A stretch of 64,000 nucleotides of DNA from RUG563 sp045589355. GTDB taxonomy: Bacteria; Bacillota; Clostridia; Christensenellales; Aristaeellaceae. Below the pieces are notes generated by a model, which worked only from the letters and a program-made list of their open reading frames with translations, did not search any database and had not been told where the DNA came from. A program made the position numbers and the translations under genes. Shown one piece after another: positions 8,361 to 16,689 of this stretch. The stretch lies in contig JAZNOW010000011.1 of NCBI GenBank assembly GCA_045589355.1, positions 62,001-126,000 on the forward strand, in the 5' to 3' direction. The stretch's first letter is position 1. Every line of letters begins with the position of its first letter.

Positions 8361-9055
8361 TTTTGCTTTTGATTGATACATCCGGCCCCGTTGCCGGTGT
8401 GGCGCTGATGGAAGACGGAAAAATGCGCTATGAAGCCGTGTGCCAGAACAGCTTCACCCATTCCCAGTCCATGCTGCCCATGGTGGAGGAAGCGTACCTG
8501 CATACCGGGCTGACGGTGGATAACACGGACGTGTTTGCCTGTGTCACCGGCCCCGGCAGCTTCACCGGTGTGCGCATTGGTGTGAGCACGGTAAAGGCGC
8601 TGGCTCAGGTGAAAAACAGGCCCTGCATTGCCGTGGATGCACTGGAGAGCATGGCAAAAGGCGTGGAGTTTTTTGACGGCATTCTGTGTCCCATACAGGA
8701 TGCAAGGGCGGGCCAGGTGTACGGGGCTGCGTTCATGGGCAATACCATGGAACGGCTGATGGATGACGAACCGCTGGTGTTGGAAGAATACCTGGAGAAG
8801 GTAAGCGCATTCGGGAAAAGAATGCTGTTCCTTGGGGACGGCATGCCGGTGCATAAAGAAAAGATTGAAGTTATCCTGGGTGAAAAGGCCGTGTTTGCAC
8901 CGGCCCATATGGCGTACCTGCGGCCTGCTGCTGCGGCGGCGATGGCATGGGGCAGGCAGGCAGAAGGGGTAACCTACCTGGAACTGCAGCCTATGTATCT
9001 GCGGGCGCCTTCCGCGGAGAGGCAAAAGAACCTGAAGGAGAAATACAATGGCTGA
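8357..9055 (+). CDS. tsaB: tRNA threonylcarbamoyladenosine biosynthesis protein TsaB
   Basis: A 232-residue ASKHA-fold protein, the non-catalytic partner of TsaD in t6A formation. It opens with LLLIDTSGPVAGVAL and has the diagnostic GPGSFTGVRIGVSTVKALA near residue 65, then PIQDARAGQVYGA. The ATG at 8357 is preferred over a TTG at 8348 because it forms the ATGA overlap with tsaE. Its 3' end overlaps rimI by eight bases. The C-terminal third has LQPMYLRAPSAE, as is usual for the family. Confidence 0.95.
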   Translation: MILLLIDTSGPVAGVALMEDGKMRYEAVCQNSFTHSQSMLPMVEEAYLHTGLTVDNTDVFACVTGPGSFTGVRIGVSTVKALAQVKNRPCIAVDALESMAKGVEFFDGILCPIQDARAGQVYGAAFMGNTMERLMDDEPLVLEEYLEKVSAFGKRMLFLGDGMPVHKEKIEVILGEKAVFAPAHMAYLRPAAAAAMAWGRQAEGVTYLELQPMYLRAPSAERQKNLKEKYNG

Positions 9056-9554
9056 TGTGATCATCCGCCGCATGACCATTGACGACGTGGATGCGGTGCA
9101 TGCAGTGGAATGTGCCGCCTTTCCCAAGCCCTGGCTGCGGGAAGATTTTGTGAAGGAAATGACGCAAAACACCTGCGCCCGTTACCTGGTTTCGGAAATG
9201 GACGGCAAGGTGATGGGGTTTGCCGGTACCTGGGTGGTGCTGGATGAAGCACACATTACCAACGTGGCGGTGCTGAAAGAGTACCGGGGCATGGGCATCG
9301 GAAAAAAGCTGACCCAGGCGCTGATGCAGTATGCCGCAAACCTTGGGGTTACGTACGCCACGCTGGAAGTAAGGCGCAGCAATGAAGTGGCCCAGAATTT
9401 GTACAAAAGCCTGGGGTTCCAGTATGTGGGTGTGCGGAAGAAATACTATGAAGACAATGGGGAAGACGCGTTCATCTTTTGCTGCATTTCCATGCCCCCG
9501 GCGGAAGAAGACTTTGAAGAAGCGGAAACCGTTCATTCCTCCGATCCCGCCTAA
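9048..9554 (+). CDS. rimI: Ribosomal-protein-alanine N-acetyltransferase RimI family
   Basis: A 168-residue GNAT acetyltransferase; E. coli RimI acetylates the N-terminus of ribosomal protein S18. The acetyl-CoA binding motif is EYRGMGIGKKL around residue 83, followed by ATLEVRRSNEVAQNLYKSLGF, which is the RimI signature. It starts inside the tsaB end and is the last gene of the tsaE-tsaB-rimI group, a common bacterial arrangement. An acidic tail of about 18 residues extends beyond the fold. Other N-terminal acetylation targets are possible. Confidence 0.9.
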   Translation: MADVIIRRMTIDDVDAVHAVECAAFPKPWLREDFVKEMTQNTCARYLVSEMDGKVMGFAGTWVVLDEAHITNVAVLKEYRGMGIGKKLTQALMQYAANLGVTYATLEVRRSNEVAQNLYKSLGFQYVGVRKKYYEDNGEDAFIFCCISMPPAEEDFEEAETVHSSDPA

Positions 9555-9614
9555 ATTGTGACAAAAACAGACGAATAGCCTATTGTAATCGCGTGTACAT
9601 AGTGCTATATTGAA

Positions 9615-9649
9615 CGTCGGTGCGGAAAAAGCGCACCGATGTTTTTTTT
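9615..9649 (+). terminator. Intrinsic terminator after rimI
   Basis: A ten-pair stem with one G-T pair (CGTCGGTGCG / CGCACCGATG) and a seven-base A-rich loop is followed by eight T. It ends the tsaE operon. A promoter-like pair TTGTAA (9583-9588) and TATATT (9606-9611), 17 apart, lies just before it and could start the next transcript inside the hairpin. Confidence 0.85.
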
Positions 9650-9664
9650 CTGAGGTAATGATTG

Positions 9665-10774
9665 GTGCAGAAGATGACCGCATGGGCAAAGAAAAACGCC
9701 GTGCTTATGATTGCCTTGCTGGCGGCCTTGCTTTCCATGCTGATGGTGCCGCCGGATGAACAATATGCCGGGTATTTTGACATCAAAACCCTGTGCTGCC
9801 TGTTCGGCACGCTGGCGGTGGTTTGTGCGCTGAAGAACATCCATTTTTTCGCCATTCTGGCCCGGCGCATCATGATGCTGACGGGGGATACCCGGATGGC
9901 TGCCATTGTGCTGATTTACATCACCTTCATCGGTTCCATGATCATTGCAAACGATATGGCGCTGATTACCTTTTTGCCCCTTGGGTATTATGTGTTTTCC
10001 ACCACGGGGCGGAAAAAGGATGTGGCCACGGTGTTCATCCTGCAAAACATTGCGGCCAACCTTGGCGGCATGCTCACACCCTTTGGGAACCCACAGAACC
10101 TGTACCTGTACACCCGTTTCAATATTCCCACCGGCGAATTCATGGCTGTTATGCTGCTGCCGTTTGTGGTTTCCATCGTGCTGGTGACAGCCTGCTGTTT
10201 CCTGGTGGAAAGGCAGAGCCTGCGCATCCATGAGCAGGAAAAGGAAACGCTGCCGCCGCTTCGGACGGCTTTGTACATTGCCCTGTTCCTTTTGACCATC
10301 CTGATGGTGTTTCGGGTGCTGGAGCCGGGGGTTGTGATCGCCGTTGTGGTGGCGGTGCTTCTGGTTGCCGACCCAAAAGCGCTCAGGCGCGTGGATTACG
10401 GGCTGCTTTTTACATTCGTGTTTTTCTTTGTGTTTGCAGGGAACATGGGAAGGGTGCCGGCTGTGCGGGAATTCTTTTCCGGCCTGCTTGAAAAGAGCAC
10501 GCTGCTCACGTCCGTTCTTTCCTGCCAGGTGATCTCCAATGTGCCGTCCGCCATTTTGCTCAGCCAGTTTACGGAAAATTATCTGTCCCTGCTGGTGGGG
10601 GTGAACATCGGCGGGGCGGGCACGCTGATCGCTTCCCTGGCAAGCCTGATCACCTTCCGGGAATATGCGTCCCATTATAAGGAGAACGTTAAGGATTATC
10701 TTTTGCGGTTTACGCTGTTCAACTTCGGCTTTTTGCTGATTCTTACGGTGTTTTCCCTCTTGCAGGGGAGATAA
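9665..10774 (+). CDS. SLC13/CitMHS-type ion transporter (ArsB/NhaD superfamily permease)
   Basis: A 369-residue membrane transporter with about ten helices. The two family re-entrant motifs are visible: NLGGMLTPFGNPQNLYLY near the middle of the first half and CQVISNVPSAILLSQF in the second half. These belong to the ion-transporter superfamily that includes Na+-dicarboxylate carriers, NhaD antiporters and ArsB, so the substrate could be an organic acid, Na+/H+ or an oxyanion. GAGGT lies nine bases before the GTG at 9665; a TTG at 9662 is equally in frame. It stands alone between a terminator and the rpsB promoter, so its neighbours do not help. Confidence 0.78.
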   Translation: MQKMTAWAKKNAVLMIALLAALLSMLMVPPDEQYAGYFDIKTLCCLFGTLAVVCALKNIHFFAILARRIMMLTGDTRMAAIVLIYITFIGSMIIANDMALITFLPLGYYVFSTTGRKKDVATVFILQNIAANLGGMLTPFGNPQNLYLYTRFNIPTGEFMAVMLLPFVVSIVLVTACCFLVERQSLRIHEQEKETLPPLRTALYIALFLLTILMVFRVLEPGVVIAVVVAVLLVADPKALRRVDYGLLFTFVFFFVFAGNMGRVPAVREFFSGLLEKSTLLTSVLSCQVISNVPSAILLSQFTENYLSLLVGVNIGGAGTLIASLASLITFREYASHYKENVKDYLLRFTLFNFGFLLILTVFSLLQGR

Positions 10775-10817
10775 GAAAAAATGTGGCGGAAAAAGCAAAA
10801 AAACGATCAAAAAACAC

Positions 10818-10846
10818 TTGCCAAGCGATTGGAATAATGTTATAAT
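10818..10846 (+). promoter_or_regulatory. Strong extended -10 promoter of rpsB-tsf
   Basis: TTGCCA (10818-10823) and TATAAT (10841-10846) are 17 bases apart, and TGT directly before the -10 box makes it an extended -10 element. This fits a highly expressed ribosomal operon. Transcription would start near 10853, about 95 bases before the rpsB start. Confidence 0.88.
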
Positions 10847-10861
10847 TCAAAAGATCACGCA

Positions 10862-10920
10862 CGCGCGCTGATTTGCCGTTTGTGCCGGGAGACCGGTGGC
10901 CGGCAAAGGTGACGCTCGCG
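10862..10920 (+). promoter_or_regulatory. Structured rpsB 5' leader
   Basis: Three nested helices can form. CGCGCGC (10862-10868) pairs with GCTCGCG (10914-10920) with one mismatch. Inside it TTTGCCG (10872-10878) pairs with CGGCAAA (10901-10907). At the tip CCGG-GAGA-CCGG (10885-10896) forms a tetraloop hairpin. The structure ends just before the ribosome binding site of rpsB. Autogenous control by S2 is an inference. Confidence 0.5.
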
Positions 10921-10948
10921 GAGGAAAATAACAAGGAGGAAACTCAAA

Positions 10949-11680
10949 ATGGCTGTCATCTCTATGAAACACCTGCTGGAAGCCGGCGTACACTTCGGTC
11001 ACCAGACCCGTCGCTGGAACCCCAAAATGGCCCCCTACATCTTCACCGAACGCAACGGTATCTACATCATCGACCTGCAGAAGACCGTTCGTAAGGTGGA
11101 CGAAGCTTACATGTTCATCCGCAACGTGGCCATGGAAGGCAAGACCATCCTGTTCGTTGGCACCAAGAAGCAGGCTCAGGAAAGCATTGAAAGCGAAGCC
11201 AAGCGCTGCAACATGTACTATGTGAACAACCGTTGGCTGGGCGGTATGCTGACCAACTTCCGCACCATCCGCACCCGCGTGGAACGCCTCAACGCCATCG
11301 ACAAGATGGAACAGGCCGGCCAGTTCGACGTGCTGCCCAAGAAGGAAGTTATCAAGCTTCAGCATGAACGCGAAAAGCTGGAAGCCAACCTGGGCGGTAT
11401 CCGTGAAATGAAGAAGCTGCCCGGCGCTCTGTTTGTGGTTGACCCCCGCAAGGAACACATCGCTGTGGCCGAAGCCCGCACCCTGGGCATTCCGATCGTT
11501 GCTATCGTGGACACCAACTGCGATCCCGACGAAGTGGACTACGTCATCCCCGGCAACGACGACGCTATCCGCGCCGTGAAGCTGATCGCCGGCAAGCTGG
11601 CTGATGCTGTGCTGGAAGGCAAGCAGGGCGAACAGAGCGAAGCCGAAGCTGTGGAAGCTACTGAAGAAGCTGCTGAATAA
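10949..11680 (+). CDS. rpsB: 30S ribosomal protein S2
   Basis: Ribosomal protein S2, 243 residues, a structural protein of the small subunit. The sequence is typical throughout: LLEAGVHFGHQTRRWNPKM at the N-terminus, then GTKKQAQ, NRWLGGMLTNF and VVDPRKEHIAVAEA. The C-terminal tail is acidic and Ala/Glu-rich. AAGGAGG precedes the ATG. It is followed by tsf, the standard bacterial order, and shows the strongly biased codon use (Lys AAG, Glu GAA, Leu CTG) of highly expressed genes here. Confidence 0.98.
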   Translation: MAVISMKHLLEAGVHFGHQTRRWNPKMAPYIFTERNGIYIIDLQKTVRKVDEAYMFIRNVAMEGKTILFVGTKKQAQESIESEAKRCNMYYVNNRWLGGMLTNFRTIRTRVERLNAIDKMEQAGQFDVLPKKEVIKLQHEREKLEANLGGIREMKKLPGALFVVDPRKEHIAVAEARTLGIPIVAIVDTNCDPDEVDYVIPGNDDAIRAVKLIAGKLADAVLEGKQGEQSEAEAVEATEEAAE

Positions 11681-11725
11681 GAATATTTCTTCAATCCTTG
11701 AATTTATATATGGAGGACAACTACA

Positions 11726-12379
11726 ATGGCTGCTATTACTGCTGCAATGGTAAAAGAACTGCGTGAACGCACCCAGGCCGGTATGCTGGACTGCAAAAAG
11801 GCTCTGGCTGAATCCGACGGCGATATGGAAAAGGCTGTTGCCTATCTGCGCGAAAAGGGCCTGGCCGCTGCTGCCAAGAAGGCCGGCCGTGTGGCCGCCG
11901 AAGGCGCTGTGGAAAGCTACATCCACATGGGCGGCAAGATCGGCGTTCTGGTGGAAGTGAACTGCGAAACCGACTTCGTGGCCAACACCGATACCTTCAA
12001 GAACCTGTGCCATGACATCGCTCTGCAGATCGCCGCTGCCAACCCCCTGTACATCAACAAGGAAGATGTGCCCGCTGCCGCTCTGGAAGCCGAAAAGGAA
12101 ATCCTGCGCAACCAGGCTCTGAACGAAGGCAAGCCCGAAAAGATCGTGGATCGTATGGTGGAAGGCCGTATCTCCAAGTACTACGCAGAAAACTGCCTGA
12201 TGGAACAGGCTTTCGTTAAGAATCCTGACATCACCGTGGGCACCCTGGTGAACGAAGCCACCCTGGCTTCCGGCGAAAAGATCACCGTGCGTCGTTTCAC
12301 CCGCTACGAACGTGGCGAAGGTATCGAAAAGAAGGCCTCTGACCTGGCTGCCGAAATCGCCGAAATGACCAAGAAGTAA
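11726..12379 (+). CDS. tsf: Elongation factor Ts (short form)
   Basis: The guanine-nucleotide exchange factor for EF-Tu, 217 residues. The N-terminal module has VKELRERTQAGMLDCKKAL and EKGLAAAAKKAGRVAAEG, and the core has the conserved VEVNCETDFVA. The length is well below the roughly 290 residues of Bacillus and E. coli forms; the second half of the usual core is shortened, as in Thermus-type short EF-Ts, and the reading frame looks intact. GGAGG lies before the ATG. It is co-transcribed with rpsB and ends at a strong terminator. Confidence 0.96.
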   Translation: MAAITAAMVKELRERTQAGMLDCKKALAESDGDMEKAVAYLREKGLAAAAKKAGRVAAEGAVESYIHMGGKIGVLVEVNCETDFVANTDTFKNLCHDIALQIAAANPLYINKEDVPAAALEAEKEILRNQALNEGKPEKIVDRMVEGRISKYYAENCLMEQAFVKNPDITVGTLVNEATLASGEKITVRRFTRYERGEGIEKKASDLAAEIAEMTKK

Positions 12380-12390
12380 TTTGCCCTTCA

Positions 12391-12420
12391 CAGGCGGCTC
12401 AAAAAGCCGCCTGTTTTTTT
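12391..12420 (+). terminator. Intrinsic terminator after tsf
   Basis: A perfect nine-pair stem CAGGCGGCT / AGCCGCCTG with a five-base loop is followed by a run of T. It separates rpsB-tsf from pyrH; pyrH begins 26 bases later, so it may be partly read through. Confidence 0.92.
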
Positions 12421-12445
12421 GAATGAATCTGCGGAGGAAAAGAAG

Positions 12446-13156
12446 ATGAATGCTTACAAGCGTATTCTGCTGAAGCTCAGCGGCGAAATGCTGGGGGAGA
12501 ACGGCAAGCTGTTTGATCACGACATTATTGATCATGTGGCCAGGACACTGGTGAAGATTGCCGAAAGCGGCGTGGAACTGGGCGTGGTGATCGGCGCCGG
12601 CAACATCTGGCGCGGACGTCAGGGCGGCGAAATGGACCGCGTCACGGCGGACCAGATGGGCATGCTGGGCACGGTGATCAACTGCCTGTGCATGCGGGAC
12701 GCCGTGCAGCGCGCCGGCGGCGATGCCGTAGTAATGAGCGCCTTTGAAATGAACCGGGTGTGCGAAGTGTACAACACGCAGCATGCCCTGCAGCACCTGA
12801 AGACGGGCAAGATCGTCTTCTTTGCTGCCGGCAGCGGCAACCCCTTCTTCTCCACAGATACCGCAGTCGTGCTGCGCGCAGTGGAAGTGGGCGCGGACGC
12901 CATCCTGCTGGCAAAGAATATTGACGGCGTGTACACGGCGGACCCCAAGAAGGATCCCACCGCTACGCTGATCCGCGAAATCAGCTACGAAAAGGCCCAG
13001 GATATGCGCCTGAAGGTGATGGACAGCGCTGCCTTTGCCCTGTGTGCCGAAAACAAAGTGCCCGTGGTGCGCGTGTTTGGCCTGTATGATCCCGAAGACA
13101 TTGTAAAAGTATTGTCCGGCGATGATATGGGCACCATTCTCCATCCTGAAAAATAA
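12446..13156 (+). CDS. pyrH: Uridylate kinase (UMP kinase)
   Basis: The bacterial hexameric UMP kinase of the amino-acid-kinase fold, 236 residues, which makes UDP from UMP. Diagnostic parts are RILLKLSGEMLG, GVVIGAGNIWRGR, DQMGMLGTVINCL, GSGNPFFSTDTAAVLRA-like and KNIDGVYTADPKKDP. The ATG at 12446 follows GCGGAGG; an earlier in-frame start at 12419 would lie in the terminator tail. In many bacteria frr follows pyrH, but here the c-di-AMP receptor gene follows with its own promoter. Confidence 0.97.
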   Translation: MNAYKRILLKLSGEMLGENGKLFDHDIIDHVARTLVKIAESGVELGVVIGAGNIWRGRQGGEMDRVTADQMGMLGTVINCLCMRDAVQRAGGDAVVMSAFEMNRVCEVYNTQHALQHLKTGKIVFFAAGSGNPFFSTDTAVVLRAVEVGADAILLAKNIDGVYTADPKKDPTATLIREISYEKAQDMRLKVMDSAAFALCAENKVPVVRVFGLYDPEDIVKVLSGDDMGTILHPEK

Positions 13157-13193
13157 GAAATTTCTCGGGCAGGGGAAAGAGCTGAATTCCCGG

Positions 13194-13222
13194 TTGAAAT
13201 TTGTGCGAAGATGTTGTATAAT
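13194..13222 (+). promoter_or_regulatory. Promoter of the pstA-holB-ricT group
   Basis: TTGAAA (13194-13199) and TATAAT (13217-13222) are 17 bases apart, downstream of the pyrH stop. Confidence 0.85.
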
Positions 13223-13270
13223 CAGGATAGAAAGGTTATCAATATTCATTGCATGAAAGGAGTGCGCCCT

Positions 13271-13603
13271 ATGAAACTGATTATTGCCATTGTGCAGGAT
13301 GAGGACGCTTCCCGTCTGATTTCCAATTTGATGAACGAAGGCTTTGGTGTGACCAAACTGGCCACCACCGGCGGCTTCCTCAAGAGCGGCAACACCACCC
13401 TGCTTGTCGGTGTGGATGACAACCGCTTTGAAAGCTGCATGAGCATCATCGAAAAGATTTGCAAGAGCCGCAAGCAGATTGCCACCTCTCCCGTCACCAT
13501 GGGCGGCGGTACGGCAGGCATGTATTCGCCTTATCCCATCGAAGTGACGGTGGGCGGTGCTACGGTGTTTGTGGTGACGGTGGATCAGTTTGTTAAGTTC
13601 TGA
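13271..13603 (+). CDS. Cyclic-di-AMP receptor PstA/DarA (DUF970 family)
   Basis: A 110-residue PII-like trimeric protein that binds cyclic di-AMP in Firmicutes. It has KLIIAIVQDEDASRLISNLMNEGFGVTKLATTGGFLKSGNTTLLVGV, with the T-loop-like region that binds the nucleotide, and a C-terminal beta strand VFVVTVDQFVKF. Start 13271 follows AAAGGAG by eight bases. The order tmk/pstA/holB/ricT (yaaQ-holB-yaaT) is known from Bacillus and supports the call. The downstream effect of the receptor is not clear from sequence. Confidence 0.92.
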   Translation: MKLIIAIVQDEDASRLISNLMNEGFGVTKLATTGGFLKSGNTTLLVGVDDNRFESCMSIIEKICKSRKQIATSPVTMGGGTAGMYSPYPIEVTVGGATVFVVTVDQFVKF

Positions 13604-13652
13604 TTTTCCGGAAAAAAGGTTGACCCTCAAGGCTTGCGCGGCGGGGAGTGAA

Positions 13653-14597
13653 ATGCTCCTCGCCATTTGGCGTGAGTTCGAATCGGATCGCCTGGCCCAT
13701 GCCTACCTCTTTACAGGGGAAAGCGGCGTGGGAAAGAAGACCTTTGCCCGTCTGCTTGCCAAAGCGCTGCTTTGCCAGGGGGAAGGGGAAAAGCCTTGCA
13801 ACGAATGCCGCAGCTGCAAGCGATTTGAAGCGAAAACCCACAGCAATGCCTATTTTCCTGTGCCGCAACCCAAGAAAACCACCATTGCCGTGGAGGATTT
13901 GCGTGGCATCCTGGATGAATTATCCCGTTCTTCCCTGGAAGCGGGCAGGCGCGTGATTGTGATCAACAACGCGGAAAAATTAACGCCGGCCAGCCAGAAC
14001 TGTTTGCTGAAAACGCTGGAAGAAGCGCCGGAGGGCATTTTTTTCCTGCTGGTGACGGATACAGAGCGAGCCATATTACCCACCATCCGTTCCCGCTGCC
14101 GGGTGATTCGTTTCCCTGCCTGGAGCGAACAGAGGATATACCGTACGCTGACGGAAAATGGCATTCACGGCAACAGGGCAGGCGAACTTTCCTCCCTTTG
14201 CGAAGGCAGCCTGGGGAAAGCACTGAAGATGCAGCAGGACGAAGGCTATTGGGAAATGCGGGAGCTGGTAAAAAAAAGCTTCCTCAGTATCCGCAAAACG
14301 GCCGATATTCCTGCAGCCAGCCAGCTGGTGAAAGATAAAAAGGATGAGGCGGATTTGCTGCTCTCCATTCTGGAGCAGGAAGTGCGCAGGCTGATTGGCA
14401 ACAAAGAAAGAGCAAAAGAAAACGCAGCCGCATTTTTCCCCGAACATTGGAAGCAGGCGGATATCCTGTCCCTTTGCAGGGTGCAGGATGGTGTGATGCG
14501 TTGTAAGAAATTTCGTTTATCCAACGTCGGGTGGGTGGCCAATGCCGAAAGCCTGATGTTAATTATAGCGGAGGAAGCAAGAAAATGGCAACAGTAA
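13653..14597 (+). CDS. holB: DNA polymerase III subunit delta' (clamp loader)
   Basis: A clamp-loader AAA+ subunit of about 314 residues. It has RLAHAYLFTGESGVGKKTFARLLAKALLC (Walker A), a zinc-binding CNECRSCKRF with the first Cys in LLCQGEGEKPC, VIVINNAEKLTPASQNCLLKTLEEAP (Walker B and sensor region) and PTIRSRCRVIRF. The start is uncertain: the ATG at 13653 has GGGGAG close by, but TTG codons at 13590 and 13620 would keep more of the usual N-terminus and would overlap the pstA stop. The 3' end overlaps ricT by 13 bases, so translation is coupled. Confidence 0.9.
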   Translation: MLLAIWREFESDRLAHAYLFTGESGVGKKTFARLLAKALLCQGEGEKPCNECRSCKRFEAKTHSNAYFPVPQPKKTTIAVEDLRGILDELSRSSLEAGRRVIVINNAEKLTPASQNCLLKTLEEAPEGIFFLLVTDTERAILPTIRSRCRVIRFPAWSEQRIYRTLTENGIHGNRAGELSSLCEGSLGKALKMQQDEGYWEMRELVKKSFLSIRKTADIPAASQLVKDKKDEADLLLSILEQEVRRLIGNKERAKENAAAFFPEHWKQADILSLCRVQDGVMRCKKFRLSNVGWVANAESLMLIIAEEARKWQQ

Positions 14598-15502
14598 TCG
14601 GCGTTCGTTTCAGGAACGCAGGCAAACTATATTATTTTGACCCTGGCAAGCTGTGGCCCACCGCCGGCGACGCCGTCATTGTGGAAACAGTGCGTGGGAT
14701 GGAATACGGCGAAGTGGTGACCGGTGTGAAGGAAGTGAGTGATGAGCTGATCACGCCGCCTCTGAAAATGGTCATCCGCATTGCTACCGCAGAAGACGCC
14801 CAGCATCATGCAGAAAATGTGGCTAAGGAAAAGGATGCGCTGGCGGTTTGTCAGAAGAAGGTGGACGAGCATAAGCTGCAGATGAAGCTGGTCGGCTGTG
14901 AATACACCTTTGATAATTCCAAGATCCTGTTCTATTTCACGTCCGATAAGCGGGTGGATTTCCGTGTGCTGGTGAAGGATCTGGCAGGTGTTTTCCGCAC
15001 CCGCATTGAACTGAGGCAGATTGGCGTGCGCGACGAAGCCAAAATGATGGGCGGCCTGGGCATTTGCGGCCGGCAGGTATGCTGCGCCGCATTCCTGGGA
15101 GATTTCCAGCCGGTGTCCATCAAGATGGCCAAGGAACAGAGCCTGTCTTTGAACCCCAACAAAATTTCCGGTGTGTGCGGAAGGCTCATGTGCTGCCTGA
15201 AGTATGAAGAGGATCATTACGAAGCCACCCGCAAGCAGATGCCCAAAGTGGGCAAGGAAGTGATCACTCCGGATGGAAACGGTACCGTGATCGACCTGAA
15301 TATCCTCAAGGAAACGGTGCGTGTGCGTTTGCCCAAGGGGGATAGCTACGAACAGAAGGATTTCCCCATGCAGGAAGTAAAGCGGGCCAATCCGCCCCAG
15401 CGGCCCAATGGCAAGCAGGAAGAGGCGGCCATGGTGGAGGATGTGCCGGAAGAAGATACGGCCGATGAAACGGAAAACCTGGAAGAACTTATGGAAGAAT
15501 AA
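14585..15502 (+). CDS. ricT: RicT (YaaT, PSP1-domain) Fe-S regulatory protein
   Basis: A PSP1-domain protein of 305 residues. In Bacillus, RicT (YaaT) joins RicA (YmcA) and RicF (YlbF) in an Fe-S complex that stimulates RNase Y processing and acts in sporulation and competence. The cysteines stand in GLGICGRQVCCAAFLGDF and GVCGRLMCCLKYEED. The N-terminal half is the PSP1 region (YYFDPG, ETVRGMEYGEVV), and the C-terminal 40 residues are acidic. GCGGAGG sits before the ATG at 14585, inside the end of holB. A YlbF-family partner candidate lies at 26145-26537. Confidence 0.95.
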   Translation: MATVIGVRFRNAGKLYYFDPGKLWPTAGDAVIVETVRGMEYGEVVTGVKEVSDELITPPLKMVIRIATAEDAQHHAENVAKEKDALAVCQKKVDEHKLQMKLVGCEYTFDNSKILFYFTSDKRVDFRVLVKDLAGVFRTRIELRQIGVRDEAKMMGGLGICGRQVCCAAFLGDFQPVSIKMAKEQSLSLNPNKISGVCGRLMCCLKYEEDHYEATRKQMPKVGKEVITPDGNGTVIDLNILKETVRVRLPKGDSYEQKDFPMQEVKRANPPQRPNGKQEEAAMVEDVPEEDTADETENLEELMEE

Positions 15503-15509
15503 AAAAAGA

Positions 15510-15540
15510 ACACCGTGCAAAAAATGCACGGTGTTTTTTT
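15510..15540 (+). terminator. Bidirectional intrinsic terminator between ricT and the epimerase gene
   Basis: ACACCGTGCA / TGCACGGTGT form a perfect ten-pair stem with a five-A loop. T follows on the plus strand and an A run precedes it, so it also works for the convergent minus-strand gene. Confidence 0.93.
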
Positions 15541-15548
15541 GATGCGTA

Positions 15549-16565
15549 TTACAGGGCAGAAACCTTCTTTTCCGCATCTTCCATAATGGCCACCACCTGA
15601 TCGCAGAAGGCGTCAAATTCAGGGTCTTCCACCTGCTGTTCGGGATGGGTGAGGAAGTATTGAACGGAATCGGGCGCGGCCTGGTCAAACCGGAGGGACT
15701 GGGTATAGGTGGGTACCAGGGCGTGCAGCTTGCTGTTGTCAAAAATGACGGAGTTGGATTTATCGCCCACCAGCGAACCGCAGAAATCGTATTTCTTGCA
15801 GGCGCAAAGCAGGGCAGAGGGCACGTGGCAGGGCTTGTATTCCACGCCCAGGCAATGGGCCACCGTCTCCATGATCTGGTTCCAGGTGAGCATTTCTTCG
15901 GAAGTGATCTGCACGGCCTGGCCGATGGCGTGGATGTTGCCCATCAGGCCCACAAAAGCAGGGGCAAAATCCCGGCTGCTCATAACAGCCCAAAGGGAAG
16001 TGCCGTCGCCGGGCACCAGCACCTTTTTGCCCTCCATCATGCGTTTGAGCACCTGCCAGACGCCCTTATCGCCATGAATGGAAAGGGGCAGAGAACGGCG
16101 GTTATAGGTGTGGCTGGGGCGAACGATGGTGATGGGGAAGCCGTTTTCACGGTATTCCTGCATCAATCTTTCTTCAATGGTGATCTTATTGCGGCTGTAC
16201 TGCCAGTAGGGATTATAAAGCGGGGTGGATTCGGTAATGACGGGGGAAACCAGCGGTTTCTGATAGGCGGAAGCGGAACTGATGAAAATGAACTGGCGGC
16301 ATTTGCCTTTGAAAAGACGGATATCCCGTTCGATCTGATCGGGCGTGAAGCAGATGAAATCCGCCACCACGTCGTAGGTTTCGTTTTCAATAAGCTTTGC
16401 AACGGCTGCTTCGTCGTTGATATCGCCGATCAGCTGATTGGCGCCGGGAACGGTATAGGAGCGGTTGCCGCGGTTGAGAAGGGTCAGGTTCCATCCCTGA
16501 GAAACCAGAAGCCGGGAAATCTGGGTACTGATGACACCGGTGCCGCCAATGAATAATGCTTTCAT
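15549..16565 (-). CDS. NAD-dependent epimerase/dehydratase (atypical extended SDR)
   Basis: A 338-residue Rossmann-fold protein of the extended short-chain dehydrogenase type. It opens with MKALFIGGTGVISTQISRLL, the dinucleotide-binding glycine motif, and later has FIFISSASAYQKP and WQYSRNKITIEERL, where Tyr and Lys of YxxxK stand as YSRNK. Start 16565 follows GGAGGT by eight bases. Related proteins occur widely in Clostridia as sugar-nucleotide epimerase homologues with no proven reaction. It is transcribed alone and converges on ricT. The fold is firm; the substrate is unknown. Confidence 0.82.
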   Translation of the reverse strand: MKALFIGGTGVISTQISRLLVSQGWNLTLLNRGNRSYTVPGANQLIGDINDEAAVAKLIENETYDVVADFICFTPDQIERDIRLFKGKCRQFIFISSASAYQKPLVSPVITESTPLYNPYWQYSRNKITIEERLMQEYRENGFPITIVRPSHTYNRRSLPLSIHGDKGVWQVLKRMMEGKKVLVPGDGTSLWAVMSSRDFAPAFVGLMGNIHAIGQAVQITSEEMLTWNQIMETVAHCLGVEYKPCHVPSALLCACKKYDFCGSLVGDKSNSVIFDNSKLHALVPTYTQSLRFDQAAPDSVQYFLTHPEQQVEDPEFDAFCDQVVAIMEDAEKKVSAL

Positions 16566-16649
16566 ATGCAAAATACCTCCATATTTTGTTCTTCTGCTTT
16601 TCCTATTCGCCATGAATGGCCCAATTCCTTTTTGATGCAAATGACAGGA

Positions 16650-16681
16650 AAGAAAAAGGAAGTGCCAAATGGACACTTCCT
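16650..16681 (-). terminator. Intrinsic terminator after trpB
   Basis: On the minus strand AGGAAGTG and CACTTCCT form an eight-pair stem with a nine-base loop, followed by TTTTTCTTTCC. It lies nine bases after the trpB stop. Confidence 0.88.
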
Positions 16682-16689
16682 GATGTTTG

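Noticed and set aside
10847..13666. Very long minus-strand open frame across rpsB, tsf and pyrH
   Set aside because: It is a by-product of the strong codon bias of those genes; its translation is His/Gly/Phe-rich with no domain.
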